Positions 10,930 to 21,371 of a stretch of DNA of 64,000 nucleotides are shown in pieces; the first letter of the stretch is position 1; each line of letters begins with the position of its first letter. The stretch spans positions 18,848,001-18,912,000 of the forward strand of contig OZ038456.1 in NCBI GenBank assembly GCA_964036195.1. The letters are read 5' to 3'. Made by a program: the position numbers and the translations under genes. The DNA is from Sphaerolaimus hirsutus (lineage: Eukaryota; Nematoda; Chromadorea; Monhysterida; Sphaerolaimidae). The notes under the pieces were generated by a model. It did no database searches, was not told the origin of the DNA, and saw nothing but the letters and a program-made list of their open reading frames with translations.

Positions 10930-13900
10930 CTCCACAGAGATTCCAACTGAAGTCAGTTGTTCCTCAATATCAATTGACATTGCTGAAATGAGAAACTGAT
11001 ATAGTCAATGTTGAGAAATCTGTCAAATTCAAGTCTCCAGGAAAAACAACACACGATTGTCACAATATTCGCCAGTGAATTTATCTGAGCAGATGCATTC
11101 AAACATTTCTGGGGGTGGCAATTGTCTGCATGTTGCTAGGGGGTCACTCATGTTGCATACTGCCCTCTTGCATGGCTGGGGGCACTCCCAGAGCCTGTAA
11201 AAACCCTGTAAAATGTCAAGTGTCATGCAAAGTGTCAAAAGTCATGAAAAAGGCCCTGCAAAATGGCAAACGCAGGGCATTTTCCATGACTTTTGACACT
11301 TTACATGACATTTGAAATTTTACAGGGCTTTTTACAGGCTCTGGGATTCGCACCAGGTCTGCATGACAGTTGTAGATGTTCAGCGTGTGATTTTTATTTG
11401 ATTTGAATATATGTCTATCAGAATTCTTACAACAGTTGAATGGAATGTTTATGAAAATTATTCAGCATATGTTGAATGTTGTGTATGTATTGGGTTGTTG
11501 GGAAAGTTCTTTCCGTTTCATGATCGGCTTGTGTTGGATCGTCCTGGACGAGCAGTGGAGTTTCAGCCAGGGGTATAAGCTGGAATTTGTCCGATCATAA
11601 AATTTAACCGTGAAATTGATTACTCAATTGTGTATATAGTAGTAATCTATCACTTTAAAATGTCAAAAACTCAACGTGCATGGTCCCACATTTTCAGAGT
11701 TTTCGATTTTTCAATAAAATTTCAATATAAAATCACTTGGAAACATAAATTTAGAGGCATGTATAATCTATGCACTTTATGTAATCAATTTTGCAATTAA
11801 CTTATATTCTTGAATTTTTGTCGAGCTGTAATTCCAGCTTGTGTGTACCCGATGGAACCCTCAATCGAGGACTATCCAAGATGAGACGACCTAGATGGGG
11901 GAAACAGAAAAATATTTTCAGCGGCCGGAAAACGGAACGGAACACGGAAAAAAATTTGCACTTGGCGGAAAACGGAAACAGAAAAAAAATTTCAGTGGCC
12001 GGAAAACAGAAAAAGAGGCCGGAAAAACGGAAACGGAAAAATCAAATTTGCACGGAAATGGAAAAACTTGCTGAAATTTTGCTGGAAAATGGATAAAATT
12101 TGCAGAAATTTTGCTGGAAAAGTGGAAAAAATCTGCAGTAATTTTGCTGGAAATGGAATTTTTTTTACATCATTGACAATCTGCATGAATTTTTACCAGT
12201 TTGGCTGATCAGAAAACCGAAAGTTGAGCCAGAAAAAGGTAAAATGAGGTGGAAAAATGTAAAATTGAGGCGGAAAATGAAAAAAAGGTGGAAAAACTGG
12301 AAATTGAGGCGGAAAACGGAAAAAAGCGGAAAAACTGGAAATTGAGGCGGAAAACAGAAAATGAGCCAGAAAAATGGAAACGGAAAAAAAAGTTGCCGGA
12401 AAACGGAACGGAACACCGAAAAAAAATTTCAGCAGCTGGAAAACGGAACGGAAAATGGAAAAAAATTGCCTGCGGGAAACGGAAAACGGAAATTTGACAC
12501 CCTATATGGAGCCATACCTCCTGGGAGGTTGCGCTCCTCTCACACATCTTCTCTCACTCATCCTACTTCTTAATTTTTAGTTCTTTCTTCTTTTTTCTTT
12601 TCATCCATCCGCCCATCTGTCCCTTGGGTCATTCATGCACTTTCTTATCATTTTATCACACACTGCTCTATGAGCATGACATGTGTTCATATTTGGAAGG
12701 TATCAAGCACCACTCTTTTAATAGACTAGCATGCTATGGTGAGTAGTGATGTAAAGGCACCGGGGCACCGGTGCCCCGGTGCTGGGCACCGAAGGGCACC
12801 AGCACCGGTGCTGGTGCGGTGCCATTGCAATCTTCAGGGGTGCCATGCCGGTGCCGGTGCCATTTTTTTCAGAATAGCACCGGTGCCGGTGCGGTGCGGT
12901 GCCATTTTTTTGCCGGTGCCAAAGGTGCTAGCACCGGGCCAAAGTAAAAGGCACCGGGAAAGGCACCGGCCAAGGCTTCATGTGCTGTGCAATTTTGTCC
13001 ATAGTATGTGCTTATTCATATTTTAAAAAAACAGCGATATATTTACCCAACCGTTTTTGCCTTTTTTGTAAACCTCCCATCAAATATATATACCTACTGT
13101 GAAATCCATTATACCCAATACGTGATCGGATGAACAAATCTAAAATTTTGTTGAATTTTAAATCATTTTTATATTTTATATTTATCTTACTTGTTTGTTC
13201 AAAATTTGTTGTCAGTTTATGACAGAGATAGTTCCATTCTCTGTACAGCAACGACTCCGATCAGTAGACAATAGTGGCTATGGACATTGTAGTGAATTAA
13301 ATATTTTATCTTTTATTTGTAATCATTGTAATTGCTTCATAAAAGTGATTGCCACATCATTCTGATCATTTTAAGTGCTCAACCATCAAAATCGGTTAAA
13401 AATTCATGGAAATATGCGCTTCCAAAAGTGAGACCACTGAGAAACTGCCCGATATTCACTTCAGAAATTCTAGCCCGGTGCGGTGCCTTTCGGTGCTAGC
13501 ACCGGCAACCCGCCGGTGCCCTTCGGTGCCGGTGCCATTTTTTTCCAAAAGGCACCGGTGCCGGTGCGGTGCGGTGCCATTTTGTGGCTGGTGCCCCAGG
13601 GTGCCAGGTGCCCTTTTCATGCGTTGGCAAAGGTGCCGGTGCGGTGCGGTGCCATTTTTCCCGGTGCCTTTAACATCACTAATGGTGAGTGTCTATGAAA
13701 ACTATAAATAAGAGCAATAAAGGAATAAATGGCCCTACACCCACTGGTTGTCGCTGCCACTTCTGTGTGAAAACTGAAATGGCGACATAACGATATCCAG
13801 CCTACTCTTATTGTATGCTGTGTTTTAGTTTTCAAATTTAAACTCTCATCAATTTCAATTCAAATTTCAATTAAATTAAATCATTCAACTCTGTTGAATA

Positions 13901-14522
13901 ATTTGCATTTGAAAAAATCAGTAACACCAAATTCACGGTGAAAACTAGTGTGTGTAGTCACAATAAAGCAAAGAAAAAAGTACTGTCCAGTTTTCTGTCT
14001 CTTACATATTTCACAGTGCACTCCTTCAAACAGTGCTGGATCTGAACATGTGCACTGGTATGTTTCTGTGGACAAAATGTCTCCACATACTGCATTTTCA
14101 TCAATTGTGTTGCAAATTCCATGGTTTTCATAGCATGGTAATACTGCGATGTTTGAAGGTTTTATTTTTATTTTTTTAGGACTGAAAGAACATGTTGTAT
14201 GTGTTCACACTTGCTCTCATATATTAAAGTTTTTACTCAGTTTCCATTGAGTTTTATAATCTTTCTCCCATGTTTGCCTTCTACAGTTTGAAAATACAGC
14301 CATTGATCCCCCATGACACATATATCTCTGAATTTAATCATGTAAAGAAGTGTAAATCAAAAATTAAAAAGCAATGTACCAACTCACTGAAATTGCAGTA
14401 TTCCCCCCGGTACTGTGTTTCAGTGCAAGTGCATTCAAATAGATCAGCATTTACATCCGTGCAAATGGCTCCAGCGTCTACTGAGGTGCACATTGTTTCG
14501 TTCGATATGCATGGCATAACTG
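10930..14522 (-). CDS. EGF-like exons of the lectin-EGF-channel gene
   Basis: The minus-strand exons are 14,522-14,388 (EGF: PCISNETMC...AICTDV...FECTC...GEYC), 14,143-14,006 (EGF: PCYENHGICN...VCGD...YQCTCSDPALFEGVHC), about 11,175-11,055 (EGF: QPCKRAVCN...TCRQ...FECICSDKFTGEYC) and 10,982-10,930 (linker MSIDIEEQLTSVGISVE). The first two join in phase 1, the EGF3-to-linker join is phase 1, and the linker ends in phase 0, matching the next channel exon. Six-Cys EGF modules are extracellular adhesion or spacing domains. The third EGF exon is cut at its 5' side by a transposon (11,176-11,356). Its true acceptor is not found, and the join from EGF2 (ending phase 1) is the only one that does not close. 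Confidence 0.78.
11176..11356. mobile_element. CTGGTGCC foldback element inside an EGF exon
   Basis: The inverted ends are CTGGGGGCACTCCCAGAGCC and GGCTCTGGGATTCGCACCAG. Both arms are built of TGTCAAAAGTCATG/GTAAAATGTCA words. TGCATG flanks both sides (CTCTTGCATG left, GTCTGCATG right), a degraded duplication. If the element is removed, the EGF frame stays open further upstream, so it probably landed in coding sequence. Confidence 0.7.
11357..11891. other. Intronic filler with a possible mariner-like end
   Basis: I see no gene here. TATTGGGTTGTTGGGAAAGT at 11,488 resembles the terminal repeat of mariner elements, but no second end or transposase is visible. The rest is AT-rich. Confidence 0.3.
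11892..12504. mobile_element. CGGAAAA-theme hAT-like element
   Basis: It is composed almost wholly of GGAAAACGGAAA words with weak inverted symmetry and ends TTTGACACCCTA, the same end as the complete element 25,032-26,991. The left end is eroded and no duplication was found. Confidence 0.6.
12744..13681. mobile_element. GGCACCGG-theme hAT-like element, TSD ATGGTGAG
   Basis: The ends TAGTGATGTAAAGGCACCGG and CGGTGCCTTTAACATCACTA are inverted. ATGGTGAG is repeated exactly at 12,736-12,743 and 13,682-13,689. Each arm is a field of GGTGCCGGTGC/GGCACCGGTGCC words. The 450-bp centre (12,990-13,450) is AT-rich with no gene. It lies in the intron between EGF exons. Confidence 0.9.
13734..13957. repeat. 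Foldback element CCTACAC...ACTAG, copy 2
   Basis: The left end is CCTACACCCACTGGTTGTC and the right end GGTGAAAACTAGTGTGTGTAG. It is related to 6,703-6,943 and begins 53 bp after the GGCACCGG element ends. Confidence 0.65.
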
Positions 14523-14630
14523 CTGATGTTGGATTGGTGTAAAAATGTGCACAATAACAGCGGCTTTGAAGGGCTTCATTCGAAAAGTGCATAAGCACTA
14601 AATTTTCCAAAATCAAGTCCATCATGAATT

Positions 14631-15314
14631 TAGGGTTGGAAAAAAAACGTTTTTTTTTAACTCGATGTTTTTTTTTTAAAAAAAACGTTTTTTTTTAAAA
14701 AAAAACGTTTTTTTTTAAAAGCTCCCAGATATGACCTAGTGTCAACATATATAGGTATATCAGACACTGGCAATACTCTGTGATGTTAAATATGACCATA
14801 TAATGGCTGTGGAGCCATGGGATAGCATTATAAGTGGTGATTTGTGTCAAAAATATCCATTTTTCGTCGACATATCGTTCGTATATCGCCTTATAGTCGA
14901 ATGTTCGTGACTTCAGGTAAAGTTTGGCACAGAATGGTGATCAAACAATGTTATAAAAGGAGGTTGTTACTTTGGGAGTGAAGTTACACATTGTGGAGGT
15001 ACATGGAAGCACATTACCTCAATATTATATATTACAGCAACATATGTTGGCTTATTCACCCATGGTAGCACATAGAAATGGATGTTTTGATACTAAAAAT
15101 GCAACAAAACCAATGAGAACAACCACCAATGTCAATTTGTGTGTGAAATTGCGCGCTTGGGCGCAAAAATTTTGCAAAATACCTAGTGCTTAGTACTAAA
15201 AATTTCAGCCGATTTTTTTTTTAAAAAAAAAACATTTCGGACGTCATGTTTTTTTTTTTAAAAAAACGTTTTTTTTTTTTAAAAACGTTTAAAAAAAAAC
15301 ATCGGCCAACCCTA
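14631..15314. mobile_element. AAAACGTTTTTTTT-theme hAT-like element
   Basis: The ends are TAGGGTTGG and CCAACCCTA. Both arms consist of T-runs and A-runs around ACGT (14,640-14,720 and 15,205-15,300). Flanks ATCATGAATT and ATCATGAT suggest a slightly damaged 8-bp duplication. It has no coding sequence and lies in an intron. Confidence 0.7.
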
Positions 15315-15708
15315 ATCATGATTTGAGATCCACATCTTATTTTGCCCGTCACGGGAAAACATGCTAGTCCGTGGTTCATAAGAGATGTAAGTAGTGGTGC
15401 TATAAGAGATGTAAGTAGTGGTGGTATAAGTGCATATATCTATTGCAGAAAACCTTTTTTGTTATTATAAAAGTGCATTTCTTAAATTTCATTCAAACAG
15501 TGCACAATACAGATGCTTCCAAAGACCCTGGGATGCCAATTGTGGGTCTGATAAAACATTAGGATTTTTCAGCATAGATCCCACCACTATTACCCAATCC
15601 CAGTATCAATCCCTTCTACTAAACCATGTCCCAATCATAGTCATCGCAAATCATAACACTGTCTTCCCAAAAGTCAATCATGTCTAAATATCGAACCCTA
15701 TACATGAG

Positions 15709-16048
15709 CTGGGGCCAGTTCCGCAAGTGGAGAAGTGAAAAGCGAAGTGAAATAAGAAGTGAAAAGCGAAGTGTAAGTAGAAGTGAAAAGCGATGTAAAA
15801 TAAAAATAAATAAATAAATAAAAATGTAAAGGATGAATTCTGTCTTAGACAGCATTGTTTCTGATGATTTAGTGGGAAATGTGCCATATTTTTGCTTCCA
15901 TCGAAACTTTGGAATTAATATTTTCAACCTATTCAAAAAAACTTCACGTCAAAATTTCACTTCTCATTTGACTCCCCATTTCACTTCTCATTTCACTTCT
16001 CACTTCCCATTTCATTTCGCACTTCTCCACTTGCGGAACTGGCACCAG
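15709..16048. mobile_element. CTGGTGCCAGTTCCGC foldback element
   Basis: The left end CTGGGGCCAGTTCCGCAAGT is mirrored by ACTTGCGGAACTGGCACCAG. The arms are fields of AGAAGTGAAAAGCGAAGTGA and its complement around an AT-rich centre. The right end lies 14 bp from the splice donor of the lectin exon at 16,063. Confidence 0.8.
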
Positions 16049-16062
16049 GTGATTTAGATAAC

Positions 16063-19000
16063 CTTTTGTGATCTCACAAATCGCCGCAGTTGTCGGTTGA
16101 TCGTTACATCCTTCGGGAATGAGACCCCATTTTCCAGCGCCGTCATTCTTCAAACGAATGCAACGCTTCCCCTCGACCGGTACCAAAGGTTCCTCCATAT
16201 ACATGGCGGCAGCTGAGTTGTGGAGGATTGTGTATGACAAAAAAATTGAAGTAAAGATAATGTTTCAGTATGGAAAATACTTAATAACAGTAAATGGAGA
16301 AAATTTGAAAATTTTCCTGAATTTATCTTAATATTTTTGGAAGAAATTAGCTGTGAGGCAGTCAGTTTTTTTTCTTCAGTAGTGCATAATATTGCAACTG
16401 ATATAACCAGATATCTAATGATTGGCCTGAGCACATGCCATGTGGTCCAGGGGTATTCTAGATTTCGACCATCTGGGGGGTTGGATAGATAGCAAATCAC
16501 TCCTCTGGAGGGATAGATAGCTGAAAAAAATCTTTCCGGGGTGGTTAGGGATAGTACCCAAAAATTGTGCCTCCGGGATCGATAGACATCTGAGCGGCCT
16601 CCAGGTAACACCCCCCAGCCCCCCCCTTCCTACCCCTGCATGGAGAGCCCCCCCTACCTGCTTGGCATATGTGCTTGTCATTTACCCCACTTGTCATTTA
16701 CACCGCTTGTCATTTACCCCACGTTTGCTTGGCATGTGGCACTGGATAGTTGCCAAGCGAGGAGAAATTGATGCCATACGGGTTCAGATGCCAAGCGGTT
16801 TACACGCCATGGAAGCCCTCGCCAACAACATCTCACCCAAAATACTAACAATTTATCTATCCATCCCAAACTCTGTTAAGCTAAATGTACTAAAGAAAAC
16901 TGTTCCAAAAGACTTGTCAATTATAAAAGTGCAATTTGAAAATTTTTTGGAAAACAATTTGAAAACTCATCCTAATTATTTTTCATGACCTGGTTTTACC
17001 AAAATTCACAAATTTTTGTTTAAAACCAACGGAATGTTAGTTGAAAAGTTTCGTCAAAACGGCAATCGTCGTATGTGAAACTTATCCAGTAATAGAAGTC
17101 ATTGCGGCTGGCTCCATACCCGTTCACCCAAAACAAATCTGCCTGTGCATGTTTTACAAGCCGGTTAGAATCAAATTACCCACAATCATCGCATAAAGTT
17201 CAAACGGGACCAATTTTCGGACCGGAACCGGGACCAGACAAGTTTTATCTCGAGGCCGGGACCGGGACTAGGATTTCGGCATTGGGACTGGCTTTTTCCA
17301 TTGTTGGGACCAGAACCGGAACCCAGAAATTTGCTGAGCCAGGTACCGGGACCGCGGTCCCGTTTGAACCCTAATGCACTCACAGTATTCAGCGTGAATA
17401 ATGAAGTTATTCCACTGAGTTCTGTTTGTTTAACCACCTTTGCGATACCTCCTTCTGATATGCCTTCAAATTGTCTGCAGCAAGCGTTCGCGTCGCAAAA
17501 TGTTGTACTGTAAAAAATGTGAAATGGCGAATGGTGAATTTCTGCGTCACTATAACGTGTGCACTATAACGTATACCTAAAAATACCTAGTTGTAGCTGC
17601 GATTATATTGAGTAGGTTGTGCCATTGTGCCTACACACACTAGTTTTCAACGTGACTTCGTGTGAAAACTGAAATTATTTCAAATGCAAATAAATGAACA
17701 CGGTTGTATGCTTTTATTTAATTTTGATTTGAGTTTAAATTAATGAAAGTAAAAATTTGAAAACTAATACGCATAAATCATACAAATAGAGTTGGCTGGA
17801 TGTCGCCATGCGGCCATTTCAGTTTTCACATCAGTCACGGTGAAAACTAGTGTGTGTTAGGGTTCAAACGGGATCCCGATCCCGATCCCGGATCCCGTGA
17901 AATTCCGGGATTTAGCAGTCCCGATCCCGATCCCGAAACTTTTCAAATCCCGATCCCGAGAAACTCCAAAGTCCGGGATCCCGATCCCGAAAAAATTAGT
18001 GGAAATTATCAAAAGTGAAAAAACGACGTTTTTGCATGCAAAAATGTGAACGCAAACCCCCAGCGTTCATTTTATGCCACGTTTCTGGCATCCAACAGTG
18101 TTTTTAGACCTTTTTGAACAACTGTGGATGCCAAAACATTGGCCAAAATCTATATCCCAAGACCCCAATCCCGATCCCGAAAAAATGCCAATCCCGATCC
18201 CGATCCCGTGACCCCAATCCCGGCCAATCCCGATCCCGATCCCGATCCCGAAATCTCAAAAAACCAATCCCGATCCCGATCCCGAAAAGTCAATCCCGTT
18301 TGCACCCCAGTGTGTGTAGAGCCTATTTTTCAGCCATCAATACACATTTTCGTGCATTTTTAACGTGTGTGCGAATATTTTAACTTGTAGGCAAATATCC
18401 ACTAACCAAAAATCTTTCTCCAATCACTTGGCTTAAAATTCAACTCCAAGAATGTGAAAAAAATTCGGTCAGTATTTTCAGTCTAGAATCAAAAATTCCG
18501 GTCATAACTTAAACAATTGTTTATTTTGGATGTCTTTCACTGAATGTTTTCCAAACAAATGTTCATTTATCAGTAAACAATTATGTAATCACCATAGCTC
18601 AGACAAAAATTCATGCTCTTAACTAGTGATGAAAAAGCGCCATGGCACTGATGCCTGGCTAGCGCCAAAGCAAATATCGCCATGGCGCTCTTGGTGCTTG
18701 GTGCTATTTTTGCCTGGCATCAGGAACACAACGCCTGGCACTGGCGCTTGGCGCTAAAGTCATGGCTCTTTCTACAGCACTAGTCATGAGTTAAAGTTTT
18801 GAGATTTGAAAAATTAAAACGAAAGTGTCTTTGACCCCCATGGCAACCCAGAATATCCCATCATCCACCAAAAAAACCTTGAAGTTGAAACCATACTTCC
18901 TATGTTGTCAACCATGTAACAAGTTCCATCTAACATTGCAGCAGTGACTTTGCCTTAGGGTTCAAACGATATATCGTATCGGATATCGACCATTTTTTAA

Positions 19001-20334
19001 TATCGAAAATTCTGAAAAATATCGAATATTAAATATCGATATCAAAAATTTTGAAAAATTTCCATTTTTCGATATATCGAACCTGTATTGTGTCCCTAAA
19101 TCAAGTTACTATTTTCATTTTGAGATATTAATGATTGATCTGATGTGCTTATAGTATTATATTTGATGAGAAAAAGTACAGTGAAGTCGGCGGACATTTC
19201 ACCCTACAAAATCGGAGAGTAAGAATTCGCTCGTGAATAGAGCGAACAACGAAACTTGTGTCCCACGCGGACGCTAGAAATTGAAAAAGAAAATCATTTT
19301 AAAAGAAAGATGGACGTTTCGCTGCGTCAGCGCGTGCCACGCCCTAGTTATCTACATTTTCAACGTTGCTTGTAAAGAATTTGACCGTTCAAACTACCGT
19401 TTTACCGTTCAAACTACCGTTTTTGTTTTTATTTTATTTTTCATTTGTTGGCTCCGTTCCAACAGAAGAGAACTTGGCAGCCGGCCAAAATTTCGAAATC
19501 CGCTATTAATATGAATAAAATAGGCTCACAATAGCTATATAACCATGTATATAAACAAAAATAGCGATTATGAAGATGGAAATTGGCAAAGCGAAGCGAA
19601 TTTTAACGATTTTTAGCTAACTTTCAGTTTTCACTCTCATTTGTATAATACGCAACTGGTAACTGGGATAAGGGCCAAGTTTTCATACGTGACCCGATCT
19701 ATTCCAATCGTTAAAATATTGCGTCACAATACCTAATGCCGTCATGCACTCTCCACTGGAGAGACTGACGCATATGTTTGTAGGGCGATACGTCTGCCGA
19801 CTTTATTTATAATGTCATTTTTGTTGGCTCAATTTGAAGCCAGAAAATGCTGATATGCCATTTTTTTGCAACATACCCTAGCGCAATTAGGTTATAAGTA
19901 TGAACTGTAATATCTACCAATTATCATTTGTCTGATACACTTTGATTCATCATATTTTTCTTCCATTTTCTACTTTTGAGTGATGTAAACCTTGTTAAAA
20001 TCACTTAAATCACTTGTATCATTACATTTCAGTAAAGAGATGATTAACCATTAACCACATGAAAATACAATATGCCACTTGAAATATGCCTTGCGATACC
20101 AAAAGCAAATTGCAATATCGAATATCAAAAATCGAATATCGACCATTTTTTATATCGAAATCGAGGTTTCGTATCATATCAATATCGAATATCGAGTTTC
20201 AGAACAAAATATCGAATATCGATATCGAAAATCATATCGTTCGAACCCTACTTGGCCTTGACAATTTTCCCCCCTTAGCATCCCTGGCGCCTTTGAACAC
20301 CATTCTTCTGTGACTGGCACAGCATGAGATAATC
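16063..20334 (-). CDS. C-type lectin-like domain exons, one split by a transposon
   Basis: The minus-strand exons are 20,334-18,878 (interrupted), 17,507-17,384, 17,142-17,082 and 16,212-16,063. The first gives LSHAVPVTEEWC and, across the insertion, KVTAAMLDGTCYMVDNIGS. The second gives TTFCDANACCRQFEG...GGIAKVV. The third gives ADLFWVNGYGASRNDFYYWI. The fourth gives GKRCIRLKNDGAGKW...GCNDQ...AAICEI. This is the order of Cys, Trp and the terminal C...ICE motif in a C-type lectin fold, an extracellular ligand-binding module. Phases agree at all joins (2, 0 and 1), and the last exon ends in phase 1, matching the first EGF exon at 14,522. After removing the 18,956-20,250 element and one TSD copy, the first exon is 154 nt and stays in frame. 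The signal or first membrane exon upstream was not found. Confidence 0.75.
16448..16638. repeat. GATAGATAGC-theme element, damaged
   Basis: It starts CAGGGGTATTCTAGATTTCG, contains GGATAGATAGCAAATCACTC and GATAGACATCTGAGCGG, and ends TACCCCTG. It is the same family as 35,246-36,549. Next to it, CTTGTCATTTACCCCA is repeated three times at 16,672-16,722. Confidence 0.55.
17194..17373. mobile_element. GGGACCGG-theme hAT-like element filling an intron
   Basis: The right end is CCCGTTTGAACCCTA and the left end the matching TAAAGTTCAAACGGGACC. The arms are GGACCGGAACCGGG and GGGACCGG words. It makes up 180 of the 241 bases of the intron 17,143-17,383, starting only 10 bases from the splice donor. 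No duplication is visible. Confidence 0.65.
17630..18319. repeat. Foldback element CCTACACACACTAG, copy 3, interrupted
   Basis: The left end CCTACACACACTAGTTTTCA is mirrored by ACGGTGAAAACTAGTGTGTGT at 17,838-17,857. The final bases reappear after the nested element, as GTGTGTGTAG at 18,310-18,319. Confidence 0.7.
17858..18309. mobile_element. GATCCC-theme hAT-like element, TSD GTGTGTGT
   Basis: The ends are TAGGGTTCAAACGGGAT and ATCCCGTTTGCACCCCA. GTGTGTGT at 17,850-17,857 is repeated at 18,310-18,317. The arms are arrays of CGATCCCGATCCC. It sits within the end of a foldback element. Because the target is itself a GT repeat, the duplication is slightly ambiguous. Confidence 0.8.
18624..18782. 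mobile_element. GGCGCC-theme hAT-like element (159 bp)
   Basis: The ends are TAGTGATGAAAAAGCGCC and a degraded CAGCACTA. The interior is CTGGCGC/GCGCCATGGCGC words. No duplication is readable. Confidence 0.6.
18956..20250. mobile_element. ATATCGA-theme hAT-like element inside a lectin exon
   Basis: The ends TAGGGTTCAAACGATAT and ATATCGTTCGAACCCTA are inverted. The flanks CTTTGCCT (18,948-18,955) and CTTGGCCT (20,251-20,258) match at 7 of 8 bases. The arms are ATATCGAATATCGA arrays. A GTCGGC-ended element (19,186-19,801) is nested in its centre. Removing it restores an open lectin exon with correct phases. Confidence 0.85.
19186..19801. mobile_element. GTCGGCGGAC-ended element, nested
   Basis: GTCGGCGGACAT at the left is mirrored by GTCTGCCGAC at the right. 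The family has other members at 22,460-23,108, 30,446-31,117 and 63,768 onward. A 77-codon open frame inside shows no recognisable domain. Confidence 0.65.
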
Positions 20335-20732
20335 CTGTAATGTGGTGTTCATGGGTTAGGAGTGTTGGGGTCAGCACTCATTCTGTTTAGATTATTTTTA
20401 TAAATATGAACAAAATGCTGATTATACAGTATTCACGGTTAAACTTTTTTATTTATGTGAAGTGATTACATTAGGTGGCAATCCCAGACCCTGTAAAGTG
20501 TGAAGTACAGGGGTCTCCAAGATTTTGGCTTTGGCGTGGGCTGTATAGATAGCAAATCGGTACTTTGGAGAGATAGATAGCTGAAATATTCTTTTGGGAG
20601 GGGGCAAAGTGTCAAATGCCATGTAAAATGTCATGCAAAGTGTCAATTGTCTTGACAAATGTAAAATTAAGTGTCAATTATCATGCAAAGTCAATTGTCA
20701 TGATAAATGTCAAGCAATGTGTCTGTTGTCAT

Positions 20733-21144
20733 CAAGGACGTATCCAGGGGGGGCTGCAGCCCCCCCCCCCTTCCCGGGGTGAGACCCTAAAAGTCCTGGA
20801 AAAGGCATATTTTCCTATATATTTTCCGATGTTTCTTAAAAATTTTGCGCGCGAGCACGAATTTCTTCCCCATGCATTGTATTTTCAACGGATCGGCCCC
20901 TGCGAACCAATATCCTTGGAAATAAACACATTTTTGTGAATTTCGCTGCAATTGTATGCATTTTTACATACATATAAAGCGGTTCAACGCCAATAGCGCC
21001 ATGGCGTGGCACCTTTGTATGGCGCTAGCGCCAAAACGCCTTATAGGGAAAAATTTAGGGGGGGGGGCTGAGCCCCCCCCCGTTCGTCGGCCGCCGTAAA
21101 CAAGCAGCCCCCCCCCCCGCTCAAAAATCCTGGATACGTCCCTG
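20733..21144. mobile_element. hAT-like element, CAAGGACGTATCC ends, TSD GTTGTCAT
   Basis: This belongs to the same family as 9,612-10,057. GTTGTCAT is repeated exactly at 20,725-20,732 and 21,145-21,152. The interior has G and C runs, GGGGCTGCAGCCCC and GGCGCCA-type words. Confidence 0.88.
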
Positions 21145-21371
21145 GTTGTCATAACAAATATCTTGCAAAGTATGTTGTGTATCGAATTCTTATGCTATTT
21201 GTATGTTATGTTTAGGATCTTCTGTTTTGTATCCAAATTTTATTATCGAACATTAGATTGGGATACAAAAACATAGGATCTGGATACAAAAACATAGGAT
21301 GTGGATTCAAAAACATAGGTTTTGTATACGCAATTGACACTTCCATGACATTTTTTCATGACAATTGACGC

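Noticed and set aside
11488..11520. Mariner terminal repeat (TATTGGGTTGTTGGGAAAGT)
   Set aside because: Only one end resembles the family and no transposase follows. It is kept only as a remark in the intron description.
16662..16988. 108-codon open frame on the plus strand
   Set aside because: It starts in a transposon remnant and CTTGTCATTTACCCC repeats. No domain, splice or start signal supports it.
18956..20250. The ATATCGA element as an 'introner' spliced out precisely using its duplication
   Set aside because: The junction does offer GTAGGG and CTAAG, but using them leaves five extra bases in the exon and shifts the frame.
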